From positions 1 to 55,532 of the forward strand of contig JACQUZ010000024.1 in NCBI GenBank assembly GCA_016210055.1: 55,532 nt of DNA, written 5' to 3'. This stretch comes from Deltaproteobacteria bacterium (lineage in GTDB: Bacteria > Myxococcota_A > Polyangia > Haliangiales > SHYZ01). Below the pieces are notes generated by a model. It saw nothing but the letters and a program-made list of their open reading frames with translations, was not told the origin of the DNA and made no database searches. Shown here one piece after another: positions 46,005-54,853 of the stretch. The first letter of the stretch is position 1. The number at the start of each line of letters is the position of its first letter. Both the position numbers and the translations under genes were made by a program.

Positions 46005-48809
46005 ATGAGCCGGGTCTTGCTCGCAGTGCTCCTGCACGCCGTGTTGGCCGTCCCCGTCCACGCGGACCTTCGCACTGGGAACGACAAGTTCCTGCACGGC
46101 GATTACGACGGCGCGGTTGAACAATACAAGGCTACGAAGGGGAAAGACGCGCCCCTAGCCACGCTGCGACTCGGCCGAGTGTACCTCCGCACGGGCGACC
46201 TCGTGGCGGCCGAGTCCGCCGCGAAGGCAGCAGCGAAAGGGGCTGGGCTCGCTGCCGACGCGAAGGTCTTGCTCGCCGAAATCCATCGGGCCACGGGCCG
46301 CTACTCCGAAGCGCGCAAGCTCCTGGAAGAGGTCACCAAGAGATCTCCAGGCCACCTGCGCGCTCGGTGCCAACTGGGACTTCTCTATCACTACATCGGG
46401 GAAACGTCGCTCGCCGCAAAGGTCCTCGACCAGTTCTTTGACGATTTCAACGACGGCACCATCGACCAAGGAAACGCAGAGCAGTTGATGAACGTTGCTC
46501 AAGCGGCGCGGGTCGTCGGTTCCTATCAAGACGCGACCGACGCGTTCCGTGATGCGGTGCGCCTTGATCCGAACCTCCTCGAGGCAAACATCGAGTGGGG
46601 CTGGCTCTTCCTCGAGAAATACGCTGCAGGCTACGCCGAGCAGTCGTTCGACGAAGTCCTCAAGATCGATCCCCGACACCCCGATGCTCATGCAGGCATG
46701 GCGCGCGTGAAGCTCGAACAGTCGTATGACGTCAAGGGGGCCATCGAACACATCGAAAAGGCGCTGGCGATAAACAGCAAGCACGCCGCCGCGCTCGCGA
46801 TCCGCGCCGAAATCGAAATTGGCAACCAGCAACATGAGGACGCGAGGAAAACGCTCGCCGCAGTCCTGTCCGTAAATCCGAGCGATATCGTGGCCCGCTC
46901 CCTCTTGGCGACCGTCCATTGGCTGAGGGACGACCTTGCCCAATACGAAGCCGAAAAGAAGAAGGTGCTCGCCATCCATCCAAGGCCCGCGCAGTTCTTC
47001 CACCTCATTGCCGACTTCGCGGTCAAAGAGCACCGCTATCGCGAGTCCATCCTCCTCGAGGAGGAGGCCCTCAAGCTGGATCCCAAGTTCCACGCTGCTC
47101 TTGCAGGAATTGGCATTGGACACCTGCGCATGGGCGAGGAGGCGAAGGGCCTCGAGTACTTGAACAAGGCGTTTGATGGCGACCCGTTCAACGTGCGCAC
47201 CTACAACATGCTCAACTTGTTCGATGATGTAATCCCGAAGGACTACGAGATCCTCCGCTCCAAGCACTTCCGGTTTCGCGTGACCAAGGCGGAGAAGCCA
47301 CTCCTCGAGCGGTACCTGCCGCGCTTGCTGGAAAAGGCGTTCGTCGACATGGAGAAGCGCTACGGATTTTCACCCGAGACTCCTGTCACCGTCGAGCTGT
47401 TCGCGGATCCACAGCATTTCAGCGTTCGCACCATGGGGCTCCCAAACCTGGGTGCGATTGGGGTGCTTGGGGTTTGCTTTGGCAAGGTAATAACGGCGAT
47501 TTCTCCCATTAGCGGGAATGTGAACTGGGGAATGGTCCTTTGGCACGAGCTGGGACATGTCTTTGCCATCCAGCTCTCACGGTCGCGGGTGCCCAGGTGG
47601 TTCACCGAGGGGCTCTCCGAGTACGAGACCATCATGGCCCGCCCCGAATGGCGACGGGAAAACGACGTAGATCTTTGGTTGGCGCTGTCCTCCGGACAGT
47701 TACCATCGGTCGTCCAGCTGGACAGCATGTTCCTGCCCACCGGGGGGATGCAGAACGTGGTGGTCGCCTATCACCTTTCCTCGGTGGCCGTGCAGTTCAT
47801 CGCCACGAAGTGGGGGTTCCCAAAGGTAGTTCAGGCATTGAAGCTCTTCGGTCAGGGGAAGGGCACAGCCGCTGTGATCAAGGAGATCACTGGACTGGAC
47901 ACCTCCGCCTTCGACCGCGAACTCCGGGCTTACCTGGAAAAGCGACTTGCGCCCTATCGGGGGACATTTGCGGTGCAGCTCTCCAAGTTCGGCGACGTGA
48001 CCGAGCTCGAAAAGGTCGCGGCCGCGAGGCCTCAGGACGCCGAGGCTGCGGCCGATCTTGCGCTCGGTTATCTCGTCAACGATGAGCCCGACAAGGCTGC
48101 CGCGACCGCCGAAAAGGCCCTCTCCCTGGACCCAAAGAGCAAGAAAGCTCTCTTCACCCAGGCGGAGCTTGCCCTCCAGCGCAAGGACTCTGCCACCACG
48201 CGCGCCAAGCTCCTGGCACTCATTGCCGCGGGTGGCGACGGGTTCATGGCGCGAGTACGTCTCGGCGCCATTGCGGTGGAAAGCAAAGACTTGAAGGAGG
48301 CAACGGCGCAGCTCACGCAGGCGAAGAAGCTCGATCCCGAGAGGAGCGAGCCCTACGAGCTCCTTGCAAGAGCATATGCCCAGGCCAATCGCGAAGACGA
48401 TGCCATCAAGGAGCTCGAGCGCTACGTCACCATCGAAGAGATGGTCGTTGAACCGGTGAAGAAGCTCGTCGGAAAGCACCTCCTTCGAAAGAACTGGGCC
48501 AAGGTACGCGAGTTCGGCGAAATGGCACTCCTCATCGACCCCTATGACCTGGACATCCACTTGGCCCTGGGTGAGTCCTACGTCCAACTGGGAGCCCTCG
48601 ATGACGCAATTTGGGAATACGAAAACGCCCTCAAGTCCGATCCGCCCCCCAAGCGCCCCGCCGTGGTTCATGTTGGGCTCGCGAAGGCGTACTCCCTGAA
48701 AGGCGATGGGAAGCGCGCGAGGAAAGCGCTCGAAGCGGCCCTCGTCGACGAGCCCCAAAACGCCGAGGCACTCGAGCTACTGAAGAAGCTTCCTAAACCA
48801 TCCCCGTAA
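46005..48809 (+). CDS. TPR / HExxH metallopeptidase (peptidase MA-like) / TPR protein, exported
   Basis: 934 residues from the ATG at 46005, which gives a clean signal peptide (MSRVLLAVLLHAVLAVPVHA); an in-frame start at 45969 lacks one. Residues about 30-400 are TPR units (for example AIEHIEKALAINSKHAAALA). A gluzincin-like domain follows (about 410-650) with zinc motif LWHELGHVFA (HELGH, His about 517 and 521) and the third ligand Glu in WFTEGLSEYE (about 536), as in the peptidase MA family. The rest (about 660-934) is again TPR. It should be a periplasmic or surface peptidase with two protein-binding arms; the substrate is unknown. It converges on the PilZ-receiver gene, whose stop overlaps it by 17 bases. 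Confidence 0.85.
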   Translation: MSRVLLAVLLHAVLAVPVHADLRTGNDKFLHGDYDGAVEQYKATKGKDAPLATLRLGRVYLRTGDLVAAESAAKAAAKGAGLAADAKVLLAEIHRATGRYSEARKLLEEVTKRSPGHLRARCQLGLLYHYIGETSLAAKVLDQFFDDFNDGTIDQGNAEQLMNVAQAARVVGSYQDATDAFRDAVRLDPNLLEANIEWGWLFLEKYAAGYAEQSFDEVLKIDPRHPDAHAGMARVKLEQSYDVKGAIEHIEKALAINSKHAAALAIRAEIEIGNQQHEDARKTLAAVLSVNPSDIVARSLLATVHWLRDDLAQYEAEKKKVLAIHPRPAQFFHLIADFAVKEHRYRESILLEEEALKLDPKFHAALAGIGIGHLRMGEEAKGLEYLNKAFDGDPFNVRTYNMLNLFDDVIPKDYEILRSKHFRFRVTKAEKPLLERYLPRLLEKAFVDMEKRYGFSPETPVTVELFADPQHFSVRTMGLPNLGAIGVLGVCFGKVITAISPISGNVNWGMVLWHELGHVFAIQLSRSRVPRWFTEGLSEYETIMARPEWRRENDVDLWLALSSGQLPSVVQLDSMFLPTGGMQNVVVAYHLSSVAVQFIATKWGFPKVVQALKLFGQGKGTAAVIKEITGLDTSAFDRELRAYLEKRLAPYRGTFAVQLSKFGDVTELEKVAAARPQDAEAAADLALGYLVNDEPDKAAATAEKALSLDPKSKKALFTQAELALQRKDSATTRAKLLALIAAGGDGFMARVRLGAIAVESKDLKEATAQLTQAKKLDPERSEPYELLARAYAQANREDDAIKELERYVTIEEMVVEPVKKLVGKHLLRKNWAKVREFGEMALLIDPYDLDIHLALGESYVQLGALDDAIWEYENALKSDPPPKRPAVVHVGLAKAYSLKGDGKRARKALEAALVDEPQNAEALELLKKLPKPSP

Positions 48810-49542
48810 CGCGTCGCATGGTCGCCAAGATATCGGCCAGCCGCATGGGCTTGTCGAGGAAGAAATCCGCGCCCGCGGCCAAGGCTTTCTCACGCGCCCC
48901 AGGACCGCCCGCGCTCAGGGCAACAATAGGCATGGCCTTGAGCGTCGGAGTCGAGCGGACGTGCTCAATGACCTGTGCGCCGTCGAGAATTGGCATGTAG
49001 ACGTCGACGATCAGCACATCGAAGGACTCCACGGAGAGAACCTCGATGGCCTCGCGGCCGTTGTTCACAGTCGTGAACAGGAAATTGACCTTTCCCGCCA
49101 GCTCACGCTTGCTTCCGCCAGCGAGTCCGTCTCGGATGAGCTGCGCCACGTGGGGGTTGTCCTCCACCACGAGGACCCGCAGGCTTTTCGCCACGACGTC
49201 GGGATCGTTTACGGCGATCCTCTTGATGACCGCGGAGAGCTTGTCTGCAGTGTCCGGATCCTGGAAGTCGAATTCCACCCCAACCCCCCGCTCCTCTGCG
49301 GGCTCCCCCCTCACCCACTTGACGATCCCGCCCATGCTGATCGGCTTGAGAAGCCCCGGAAACGAGAGGATGAGCTTTACCGGCGTGCCGACGGGGATCT
49401 CCCGCCGCGTGAGAACGAAGGTACCCCCACGGGAGATGTTCTCGGTGTAGTCCCCGAGAAGCTGAGAGGCATCCGTGTACTCGACCTTGAGGGTGAGTGG
49501 CTCCCTCTGAGCGCGCCGCCTATCCTGCCCCTCGTCCTTCAT
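48793..49542 (-). CDS. PilZ-receiver fusion protein (cyclic-di-GMP-responsive)
   Basis: 249 residues from the ATG at 49542; a longer frame exists but its Arg-rich residues look non-coding. The PilZ domain (about 5-105) has both cyclic-di-GMP motifs, RxxxR (Arg9 to Arg13) and NxSxxG (Asn35, Ser37, Gly40 in ENISRGGTFV). The receiver (about 122-245) has VVEDN, phosphoacceptor Asp180 in LIVDVYMPI, Ser210 in IVALSAGG and Lys231 in FLDKPM. So this one protein could integrate cyclic-di-GMP and phosphorylation. It is the last gene of a minus-strand group (kinase, MFS transporter, this), 11 bases after the transporter. The kinase at 50891 is the natural candidate for its phosphodonor. Confidence 0.9.
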   Translation of the reverse strand: MKDEGQDRRRAQREPLTLKVEYTDASQLLGDYTENISRGGTFVLTRREIPVGTPVKLILSFPGLLKPISMGGIVKWVRGEPAEERGVGVEFDFQDPDTADKLSAVIKRIAVNDPDVVAKSLRVLVVEDNPHVAQLIRDGLAGGSKRELAGKVNFLFTTVNNGREAIEVLSVESFDVLIVDVYMPILDGAQVIEHVRSTPTLKAMPIVALSAGGPGAREKALAAGADFFLDKPMRLADILATMRRVTGMV

Positions 49543-49553
49543 TGAGATGGATC

Positions 49554-50867
49554 TTACCCTGCAGAGGCCCTGGCCTTCAACTCCGCGACGCGCCGTGAGC
49601 CCGGAATCGCGGCCAGAGCACCGAGTCCGCCGAGGGCGAGCACGAGCGTCGACCCAACGAGCCCCACGCGAAGCGAGCCGGTCGTCTTGGCGACCCAGGC
49701 GACGACCGTCGGAGAAACACCGTCCCCGAGCAGGTGGATGAGAAAGAAGTACATGCCGGTCGCGGTCCCTCGAAAATGGGCAGGCACGACGTCGTGGAGG
49801 GCGGCGAGCACCGGGCCGATGTACCAAACGTTAAAAAACACCCCGATGGCGAGGAGCAAGAACAAGCCCTCCCGTGACGAGGAATTGAACCCCAAGATCG
49901 CGCAGGGGATGGTGGCAAGCGCGCCGATCGCGATGGCGAGGAGCCGTCCGGCTCCAGGCCTTTTCCTCTCCAGGCGATCCCCGACATAAGACCCCATGAT
50001 GGTCCCAGCGATGCTCGCTGGAAGCGCGATCGCCCCGAAGGACGACGAGACGACTCCAAGGAGCTTGTCGTTGCCGTCGTAGTAGTACTCAAGGATGAAC
50101 GTAGGCCCCAAGAACAGCAGCGCGCCCGTAAAAAAGGTGACCAGGATCCCCGTCACGTTGATCCAGATCAACCCGGGCGAGCGCATGAGCACCTTGGCTT
50201 CACTCCACGTGGGCCCGCGGTGGCTGTCCAAGGAGCTCGCCCGCGACGCCGTATCCTCTCGGATAAACAGCATGATCGCTGCCAGGACCAGGCCGGGGAC
50301 TCCAACCACGAAGAAGGCGGATCGCCACCCAAAACGGGCGCCGATGATCCCACCTAGGACTATCCCAGCCGCCCCCCCTACCACCGAGCCGAGCTGGAAG
50401 ACCCCCAGAGCCCGCGCCCGTACTCCGGGCTTGAAGCGATCGCTGATCATCGCGCTCGCCGCAGGAGCGTAGGTCGCCTCCCCAATGCCGATCGAAGCGC
50501 GCGCCATGAATATCTGCGCGAACGAGCGGGCGAGCCCCGCGGCCGCGGTGGCCAGGCTCCAGAGCGCCACACCGCAAGAGATGAGTTTCGCCCTTGGAAA
50601 ACGATCCGCGAGCATCCCAAGGGGCACTGATCCGACCGAGTGGACGAACATGAACGCAAAACCAAGAAGCCCGCATTGCACCAAGTCCAGGCCTAGGCCG
50701 CCGTCGGCAACAGGCTTCTGGAGAAGCGGCACGAGAGGACCGATGATCAACCTATCCACGTAGTTGAAGAAGTTGATGACGGCCAAGAGCACGAGGATGA
50801 TGACCGGGGATTCGATCCCGAAGCCCGGCCTGTGAGAGGCTCCGCCTTCTGACTGCACCCGCGGCAT
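49554..50867 (-). CDS. MFS transporter, Spinster-like
   Basis: 437 residues from the ATG at 50867; a TTG at 50894 overlapping the kinase stop (TTGA) and a GTG at 50879 are alternatives. Twelve hydrophobic segments are expected. The first contains VIILVLLAVINFFNYVDRLI, with the Asp of the Spinster/major-facilitator start. The loop 2-3 motif is GMLADRFPRAKLI (GxLaDrxGrk type). An acidic helix-4 motif GIGEATYAPAASAMI is typical of Spinster-type sphingolipid or hexuronate-like transporters. The substrate is unknown. It lies between a sensor kinase and the PilZ-receiver gene, so it may feed or respond to the same signal. No signature for drug efflux was recognised. Confidence 0.85.
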   Translation of the reverse strand: MPRVQSEGGASHRPGFGIESPVIILVLLAVINFFNYVDRLIIGPLVPLLQKPVADGGLGLDLVQCGLLGFAFMFVHSVGSVPLGMLADRFPRAKLISCGVALWSLATAAAGLARSFAQIFMARASIGIGEATYAPAASAMISDRFKPGVRARALGVFQLGSVVGGAAGIVLGGIIGARFGWRSAFFVVGVPGLVLAAIMLFIREDTASRASSLDSHRGPTWSEAKVLMRSPGLIWINVTGILVTFFTGALLFLGPTFILEYYYDGNDKLLGVVSSSFGAIALPASIAGTIMGSYVGDRLERKRPGAGRLLAIAIGALATIPCAILGFNSSSREGLFLLLAIGVFFNVWYIGPVLAALHDVVPAHFRGTATGMYFFLIHLLGDGVSPTVVAWVAKTTGSLRVGLVGSTLVLALGGLGALAAIPGSRRVAELKARASAG

Positions 50868-50890
50868 TGTGCGCGGCACCCCCGTCGTGG

Positions 50891-52414
50891 TCAAGCAGAG
50901 CCGGTCATTAACTTGCTCAAAAGGACAGGCCGCTGATCAGCTTGAATAAGGGGCAAGCGCACGGTGAAGGTGGTACCTTTCCCCTCGGCAGTTTCCACGT
51001 CTACCCTTCCACCGTGCTCGGCGATGATCTGCTGCGTGAGCGCCAAGCCCAGTCCTGTTCCCCGCTCTTTCGTGGAAAAGAACGGCTCGAATATCTTGGG
51101 CAGCACGTCTACCGGAATCCCTGGTCCGGTGTCGCGAACCTGGATCTCAACCGCCCCGTCCCCAAGCCTTGTCGCGAACGACAGCGCACCACCTCCCTGG
51201 GACATGGCTTCCGCGGCGTTGCGCACCAGGTTGAGGAACGCCTGCCTAAGCTGGCCGTCGTCTACCGCCACGAGTGGAAGCTCGGAGGCGAGGGTTGCAT
51301 CGACTCGGATGCCGGCCAAGCCGAGCTCCTCCTTCTGGAACTCCACGAGGCCGGATACGATGCTATTGACTTGCTCGGGCTCGAGCTTGGGGCGTGGCAG
51401 GCGTGCGAACCGAAGGTATTCCTCCGTGATGGCGGTCAGCCGGTCCACTTCCTTGTGTATCGTGCGGCAGAGCGGAAGTGTCTCCGGTGCCTTGGGCAGG
51501 CGGGCGAGCTCATCCTCGAGCAGCTCGGCGTTGAGACCTATGGAGGACAGGGGGTTCCGGATCTCGTGGGTGATAACCGCCGCCATTTTTCCGACTACCG
51601 CGAGGCGCTCCGAGCGGACCAGTTCCTGCTCGCGCTCTTCGATCGCCGCGGCCATGGCGTTGAACTCGCGCGCGACCTCGGCGACCTCGGTCTCGCCCGC
51701 TACCTCGACGCGGGCTCGGTAATCACCGCCTGCAATCTTGCGCACGCTGTCGCGCAGCCGACCTAGCGGCCGCAGTGTAAGGACCGCCCAAACCGTGACC
51801 AAGAGACCAACGAGCACGGAAATGGCGCCCAGGACCAGCGCACCAAAGCGCGCCTGCTCTTCAGCGCGCTCGAGCTGGGCCATGGTGTACTCGACGCTTC
51901 CCCGGAGCTCCGTGAACCACGCCCGGATGCGCTGTTGGAGCCGGCGTTCGTTCTGCTTGAGCCTCGCGAGGATCCCTCTCGCAGTCTCGGGATCCGCGCT
52001 CGGCGACAACGCGAGGTCGTAAAGGGGTCCGTTTTCCGCATACTCCTGGAGGAACCCGTCGATTCGCTCCCGCATGCGCACAATCGCAGGCCGGTGGGCG
52101 CTGGGCACCTTCCCAAGCGCGTCAAGCTTGTCGGCACTTTCCTGAAGCAGCTTGCGACGATCGGAGCGGTTGCGATCGACGAGCGGCTTTCGAGGCGTGG
52201 CGTAATCTTCCAGGTAGTCGACGATTCCTCCCTGGAGCGATTGGAGCTTCGCGACCTGCAGGGACACCTCGAGATACGCCGTGCGAATGAACCGCAACTC
52301 GCGCCCGAGGTCGGCGAGCTTGTAAATAGTGTAGCCGGAAACCCCGCTGAAGGTGGCCATGAGCACGAAAAAACCCAACACAATCCGGCCAGATATCGTT
52401 CGTATCGGCAGCAC
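50891..52414 (-). CDS. Membrane sensor histidine kinase with long extracytoplasmic helical domain
   Basis: 507 residues from a GTG at 52414, placed seven bases after GGGAG; a GTG at 52420 is possible. The first membrane helix is IVLGFFVLMATFSGVSGYTI. A helical sensor region follows (about 45-185, dense in Glu/Arg and Leu), like four-helix chemoreceptor sensors. The second helix (ALVLGAISVLVGLLVTVWAV) leads to HAMP, then HisKA with His in VITHEIRNPLSSIGLNAELL (about 281), and HATPase with NLVRNAAEAMSQGG, DTGPGIP and FFSTKERGTGLGLAL. No receiver is fused. The adjacent PilZ-receiver gene is a likely partner. It is divergent from the PEGA gene. Confidence 0.9.
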   Translation of the reverse strand: MLPIRTISGRIVLGFFVLMATFSGVSGYTIYKLADLGRELRFIRTAYLEVSLQVAKLQSLQGGIVDYLEDYATPRKPLVDRNRSDRRKLLQESADKLDALGKVPSAHRPAIVRMRERIDGFLQEYAENGPLYDLALSPSADPETARGILARLKQNERRLQQRIRAWFTELRGSVEYTMAQLERAEEQARFGALVLGAISVLVGLLVTVWAVLTLRPLGRLRDSVRKIAGGDYRARVEVAGETEVAEVAREFNAMAAAIEEREQELVRSERLAVVGKMAAVITHEIRNPLSSIGLNAELLEDELARLPKAPETLPLCRTIHKEVDRLTAITEEYLRFARLPRPKLEPEQVNSIVSGLVEFQKEELGLAGIRVDATLASELPLVAVDDGQLRQAFLNLVRNAAEAMSQGGGALSFATRLGDGAVEIQVRDTGPGIPVDVLPKIFEPFFSTKERGTGLGLALTQQIIAEHGGRVDVETAEGKGTTFTVRLPLIQADQRPVLLSKLMTGSA

Positions 52415-52441
52415 CCTCACGCTCCCAAGCTAGCACCATTT

Positions 52442-52492
52442 CCTGGGTAGACCCATGTAGGCGTAGATCCCCCTACCCGGGCAGCGTATACT
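52442..52492 (+). promoter_or_regulatory. Imperfect inverted repeat and -10 element upstream of the PEGA gene
   Basis: CCTGGGTAG (52442-52450) pairs with CTACCCGGG (52473-52481), eight of nine positions, with 22 bases between. Within the left arm is the perfect dyad TGGGTAGACCCA (52444-52455). TATACT (52487-52492) lies 28 bases before the ATG of the PEGA protein. The -35 is poor (TAGATC), so a regulator bound to the repeat may be needed. The site also lies upstream of the divergent kinase. Confidence 0.4.
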
Positions 52493-52520
52493 TCCGTTGT
52501 TTTTCTGGAGGGAGCCGGGC

Positions 52521-53756
52521 ATGCGCCTGCGCATCGTTTTCATGACATGGGCCCTTTGCGCCGCTGCACTTTCCGGCGCTAACGCCGCTAACGCGGCCAA
52601 CGCCAAGCCCAAGCTAGCCGTGCTTGGGATCGAACCCCTAGACGAAGGTGACACCTCTTCGCAAGAACGGACGGCGTCCCTGGCCAAGTGGATTACCGAT
52701 GGGCTTCGAGAACGCGCCGAGCGTGCGCGCGCACGGTATGACCTGGCACCAAACTCGAACAAGGAGCTCACCGAGGTCAAGCTGCTGTCTGACTGTCTCG
52801 ATGAAGCGCGAGACTGCATGGCTGCGATCGGACGGGACTTGAACGCCGACTACCTCATGTTTGGTCGGCTGGAAAGAAGAAGGGATACCTACGCGCTCAC
52901 CTTGCGCCTCCTTAACGTAGGTACGAAGTCGTTCGAGAAACAGAAGACCGACTCGACGGCGAGCACGTCGGCCAATGAGGCCACCATGCGACGGATGGCC
53001 TCGGCTGTCTTCGCCGAGCTCACCGGAATCCCCCTAGACGGCACGATTGCCATCGAAGCCAACGTCCCTTCGGGGACCGTATTCGTCAACGGTGAGCGTC
53101 GAGGGATGATCGCCGCGCGCACGGCGACGATCGAGGGCCTCCCCGAGGGACGCGCCCGCGTCGTGGTGGAGGCCGATGGCTACAAGCGTTGGGAAGGGCA
53201 GGTCGACGTGAGGCCTGGGGCGAGTGTCCGCTTGGCGGTGTCCCTGCGGCCAGATTCCGTTGAGCGCACCCCAACTCTCTCGGCGACATCGCCTCCCCCG
53301 TCTGACCGTCCTTCGGGAAGACCGGGCAAGATGTACAGGACTCTCGCTTGGACTTCTGCCGTGTTGACAGCAGGTGGCGTGGCAGCGTTTACGATCACGG
53401 GACTCAAGGTTCGATCCCTCGAGCAGGATAAGGAGGCCGCCATCCGCACGTCGTGGGATGACCCGGACGGCGGCATCACGGGCACGAGCGATGCCTGCAA
53501 GGAAGCAGACGAAAAGGGGTACGCGCCCGTGGACAGCATCTGCCGCGATGGAAAACGCATGGCCAAGATCACAAATATCCTGATCGGCCTCTCGGCGGCG
53601 GCGTTCGTGGCGACCGGGGTGTTTGCGTACGAGGGTTACATCGCCGCTGATAGGCCGCCACCAGAGCAAGCCCGCAAGGCTTCTTCGCGACGCGTGACCG
53701 TGGTCCCCGAGATATTCCCGACCGGGGCGGGCCTCGGAGCAGTCATCCAGTTCTGA
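52521..53756 (+). CDS. Exported PEGA-domain protein with CsgG/FlgO-like N-terminus
   Basis: 411 residues from the ATG at 52521, with a strong GGAGGGAG site upstream; the in-frame start at 52497 is inferior. Signal peptide (RIVFMTWALCAAALSGANA). A CsgG/FlgO-like domain (about 35-165) begins PKLAVLGIEPLDEGD and has a Cys pair, CLDEARDC. One PEGA domain (about 174-243) follows, with GTVFVNGERRGMI and ADGYKRWEGQVDVRPG. Two hydrophobic helices come next (TLAWTSAVLTAGGVAAFTI; ILIGLSAAAFVATGVFAY), separated by a loop with a possible disulfide (SDACKEADE, DSICRDG). The C-terminus ends in hydrophobic VIQF. PEGA domains are associated with S-layer or surface proteins. It shares its layout with the gene at 44721, so the two may be paralogues. 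Confidence 0.75.
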   Translation: MRLRIVFMTWALCAAALSGANAANAANAKPKLAVLGIEPLDEGDTSSQERTASLAKWITDGLRERAERARARYDLAPNSNKELTEVKLLSDCLDEARDCMAAIGRDLNADYLMFGRLERRRDTYALTLRLLNVGTKSFEKQKTDSTASTSANEATMRRMASAVFAELTGIPLDGTIAIEANVPSGTVFVNGERRGMIAARTATIEGLPEGRARVVVEADGYKRWEGQVDVRPGASVRLAVSLRPDSVERTPTLSATSPPPSDRPSGRPGKMYRTLAWTSAVLTAGGVAAFTITGLKVRSLEQDKEAAIRTSWDDPDGGITGTSDACKEADEKGYAPVDSICRDGKRMAKITNILIGLSAAAFVATGVFAYEGYIAADRPPPEQARKASSRRVTVVPEIFPTGAGLGAVIQF

Positions 53757-53780
53757 TCGCGTTCCTTAGCCGAAGACGGT

Positions 53781-54770
53781 CTAAGACCACAGCCCGATCA
53801 GCTTGCGGACTTCGGCGAGTGTCTCGGTCGCCACGGCTCGGGCCTTTCGCCCGCCTTCCCGAAGTATCTCTTCGACGCGCCCGGGGCTTGCGGCAAAGGC
53901 CTGCCTCTTCTGTTGAATGGGGGCTAGGTGGGAAACCACGTTGTCTGCGAGTACCTTCTTGCAGTCCAGGCATCCGATCGATGCCGACGCGCACCCCTCC
54001 CGGACCCAAGCGACCTGCTCCTGGCTCGAGAAAAACGCGTGCAACGAATGGAGGTTGCAGTTGTCTGGATTTCCAGGGTCCTTGCGACGAACGCGCTGCG
54101 GGTCGGTCGCTGCGGTAGCCAGCTTCTTGCGAATGACGTCGTCGGGTTCTCCGAGCGAGATCGTGTTTCCGATGGACTTGGACATCTTGGCCTGCCCATC
54201 GAGTCCGAGGATTTTCGGAGTGCTCGATAGGAGGGGCTGCGGCTCTGGGAAGTATTGTCCCCACCTGGCGGTGGACTTGCGACAGATCTCCCTGGCCAGC
54301 TCGAGGTGCTGCACTTGGTCAGCACCAACGGGCACGAGCTTGGCCTTGTAGAGGAGGATGTCGGCCGCCTGCAGCACGGGATAGTCGAACAAGCCGACGT
54401 TGATGTTGTCCTCTTGACGCTCGGCCTTATCCTTGAATTGAGTCATGCGCGCGAGCTCACCGAAAGGCGTGACAGTATTCAGGATCCAGCAGAGCTCGGC
54501 ATGCTCGGGCACGCTCGACTGGACGAACAGCACGGACTTGTCGGGATCGATCCCGCACGACAGGAGGTCCGTCGCCATGTCGAGCGTCCGGCGGGACATC
54601 TCGGCCGGATCGTAGTTCTGGGTCATGGCGTGATAGTCGACGATGCAAAAAAAACATCGGTACTTCTCTTGCAGTGCTACCCAGTTGCGGATGGCGCCCA
54701 GGTAGTTGCCAAAATGCAGCTCGCCCGTGGGCTGGATGCCACTAAATACGGTTTCCATGGGTAAGTGCAT
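53781..54770 (-). CDS. trpS: Tryptophanyl-tRNA synthetase
   Basis: 329 residues from the ATG at 54770; ATG 54758 (METVFSGIQPTGELH) is almost as good. A class I synthetase charging tRNA-Trp. The HIGH-like motif is in SGIQPTGELHFGNYLGAIRN and the KMSKS loop is GQAKMSKSIGN. The tryptophan pocket region includes FDYPVLQAADILLYKA and VPVGADQVQHLELAREI. The C-terminal helical part has the Cys-rich SIGCLDCKKVLADNV segment and ends KLIGLWS. Length is normal for bacterial TrpS. It converges on the PEGA gene with 24 bases between and diverges from the YXWXW-type gene across 83 bases. Confidence 0.97.
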   Translation of the reverse strand: MHLPMETVFSGIQPTGELHFGNYLGAIRNWVALQEKYRCFFCIVDYHAMTQNYDPAEMSRRTLDMATDLLSCGIDPDKSVLFVQSSVPEHAELCWILNTVTPFGELARMTQFKDKAERQEDNINVGLFDYPVLQAADILLYKAKLVPVGADQVQHLELAREICRKSTARWGQYFPEPQPLLSSTPKILGLDGQAKMSKSIGNTISLGEPDDVIRKKLATAATDPQRVRRKDPGNPDNCNLHSLHAFFSSQEQVAWVREGCASASIGCLDCKKVLADNVVSHLAPIQQKRQAFAASPGRVEEILREGGRKARAVATETLAEVRKLIGLWS

Positions 54771-54853
54771 ACTTGTGGCGCTGTCCCCCGTCAACTAGAC
54801 TTGAATTTCGTTGGCTTGGCGGGCGTCTTGTCACTCAAGAACGGAGATTAACC

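Noticed and set aside
49543..49827. N-terminal extension of the PilZ-receiver protein
   Set aside because: It would overlap the end of the MFS gene almost entirely and is Arg-rich and motif-free.
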